A stretch of DNA of 20,143 nucleotides from assembly GCA_937926025.1 (NCBI GenBank), contig CALANQ010000184.1, positions 1 to 20,143 on the forward strand, written 5' to 3'. A program made the translations under genes and the position numbers. Positions 19,456-20,143 of the stretch are shown here, one piece after another (position 1 is the first letter of the stretch; every line of letters begins with the position of its first letter). Source of the stretch: an uncultured Acidimicrobiales bacterium (GTDB lineage: Bacteria > Actinomycetota > Acidimicrobiia > Acidimicrobiales > Iamiaceae). The notes under the pieces were generated by a model. That model was given only the letters and a program-made list of their open reading frames with translations. It did no database searches and was not told where the DNA came from.

Positions 19456-20143
19456 ATGGCCAGCCACGGCATCAAGGACCGCGTCGCCATCGTCGGCATG
19501 GGCTGCACGCCCTTCCGCGAGCACTGGGACAAGGGCACCGACGACCTCGCCCTCGAGGCCAGCAACGAGGCGTTCGCCGCCGCCGGCATCACCAAGGACG
19601 ACGTCGACGCCTACTGGCTGGGCACCGCCCAGTCCGGCATGAGCGGCATCACCCTCTCCCGGGCGCTGCAGCTGCAGGACAAGCCGGTGACCCGCGTCGA
19701 GAACTACTGCGCCTCCGGCTCCGAGGCCCTCCGCCAGGCCTGCTACGCCGTGGCCTCCGGGGCCTACGACGTGGCCATGGCCGTGGGCGTCGAGAAGGTG
19801 AAGGACTCCGGCTACCAGGGCCTCAACGCCTTCCCCATCCCCAACGACGGCACCACCCGCACCCTCACCGCCGCCGGCTCGTTCTCCATGGTGGCCCCGG
19901 CCTACGCCGAGAAGTACGGCGTGCCCATGGAGCAGCTCAAGCGCACCCTCGCCCGCATCGCCAGCAAGAACCACTTCAACGGCGCCCGCAACCCCCGCGC
20001 CCAGTTCCGCCGCGAGATGAGCGTGGAGCAGATCTGCGCCATGCCCAACGTGGCCGGCGACCTCTCCGTGTTCGACTGCGCCGGCGTGGCCGACACGCCC
20101 GCCTCCGCCATCGTCGTGCGCGCTGAAGACGCCTACCAGTACA
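19456..20143 (+). CDS. thiolase family protein (SCP-x/lipid-transfer type; partial, C-terminus off the right edge)
   Basis: The 229 visible residues start MASHGIKDRVAIVGMGCTPF, as in thiolases of the sterol-carrier-protein-x and Ltp branch. The nucleophilic Cys is present (C85 in VENYCASGSEALRQ), followed by ASGAYDVAMAVGVEKVKDSG. The later part (YAEKYGVPMEQLKRTLARIASKNHFNGARNPRAQF) is typical of this branch; the catalytic His and second Cys would lie beyond the window. It would cleave a 3-oxoacyl-CoA, or catalyse an aldol-type cleavage as Ltp2 does together with a DUF35 protein. AGAAGGAGG (19441-19449) precedes ATG 19456, which is one base after the upstream TGA. Coupled expression with the HMGCS/DUF35 fusion and the shared operator suggest a joint complex and a role at the end of the same beta-oxidation route. 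Confidence 0.9.
   Translation, partial: MASHGIKDRVAIVGMGCTPFREHWDKGTDDLALEASNEAFAAAGITKDDVDAYWLGTAQSGMSGITLSRALQLQDKPVTRVENYCASGSEALRQACYAVASGAYDVAMAVGVEKVKDSGYQGLNAFPIPNDGTTRTLTAAGSFSMVAPAYAEKYGVPMEQLKRTLARIASKNHFNGARNPRAQFRREMSVEQICAMPNVAGDLSVFDCAGVADTPASAIVVRAEDAYQY

Overview
The window is uniformly GC-rich and tightly packed, with many GTG starts, 1-4 bp gene overlaps and apparently leaderless promoters (a TANNNT box 6-8 bases before the start codon). Gene content (a potassium block like one in Mycobacterium, an L,D-transpeptidase, a PaaX-family regulator, many acyl-CoA enzymes) points to a free-living actinobacterium. Acidimicrobiia is my best guess, by inference only. I see no RNA genes, CRISPR arrays, insertion sequences or phage genes. 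Two genes have apparent frameshifts, so either both are decaying or the assembly carries indel errors.

Layout. (1) 1-3185: a DUF2207 membrane protein cut by the left edge and a membrane fatty acid desaturase on the minus strand. A PaaX-family regulator diverges from the desaturase across a short intergenic region that carries an inverted repeat, and an MBL-fold hydrolase follows it. (2) 3198-7304: a potassium block with an APC/KimA-like permease diverging from two tandem TrkA (RCK) proteins, then a small lysine-rich protein and an OB-fold protein. (3) 7348-9674: an L,D-transpeptidase, a short CbiX-type chelatase and GluQRS, separated by palindromic intergenic DNA. (4) 9891-14440: a five-gene minus-strand operon (acyl-CoA dehydrogenase, CoA-transferase/racemase, two MaoC-type hydratase subunits, second acyl-CoA dehydrogenase). 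(5) 14581-17849: a YkgJ-type cysteine-cluster protein, an RDD membrane protein, a second class III CoA-transferase and a pentapeptide-repeat protein. (6) 18012-20143: an HMG-CoA-synthase-like protein fused to a DUF35 OB domain, and a thiolase cut by the right edge.

The most informative signal is an identical 19-bp palindrome, ATCTGACGGGTCGTCAGAT. One copy lies just downstream of the -10 box of the acyl-CoA dehydrogenase operon and the other just upstream of the -10 box of the HMGCS-like/thiolase operon. This predicts one repressor, not encoded here, controlling both as a single beta-oxidation regulon. Racemase, two dehydrogenases (one with a degenerate FAD loop), paired hydratases (one without the catalytic motif) and a terminal thiolase together resemble the heteromeric pathways used for branched or sterol side-chain acyl-CoAs. 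The substrate cannot be read from the sequence.

Intergenic regions also hold several long palindromes, including a duplicated hairpin unit at 9702-9844 and nested hairpins at 8700-8746 and 17895-17945. They may be REP-like elements.
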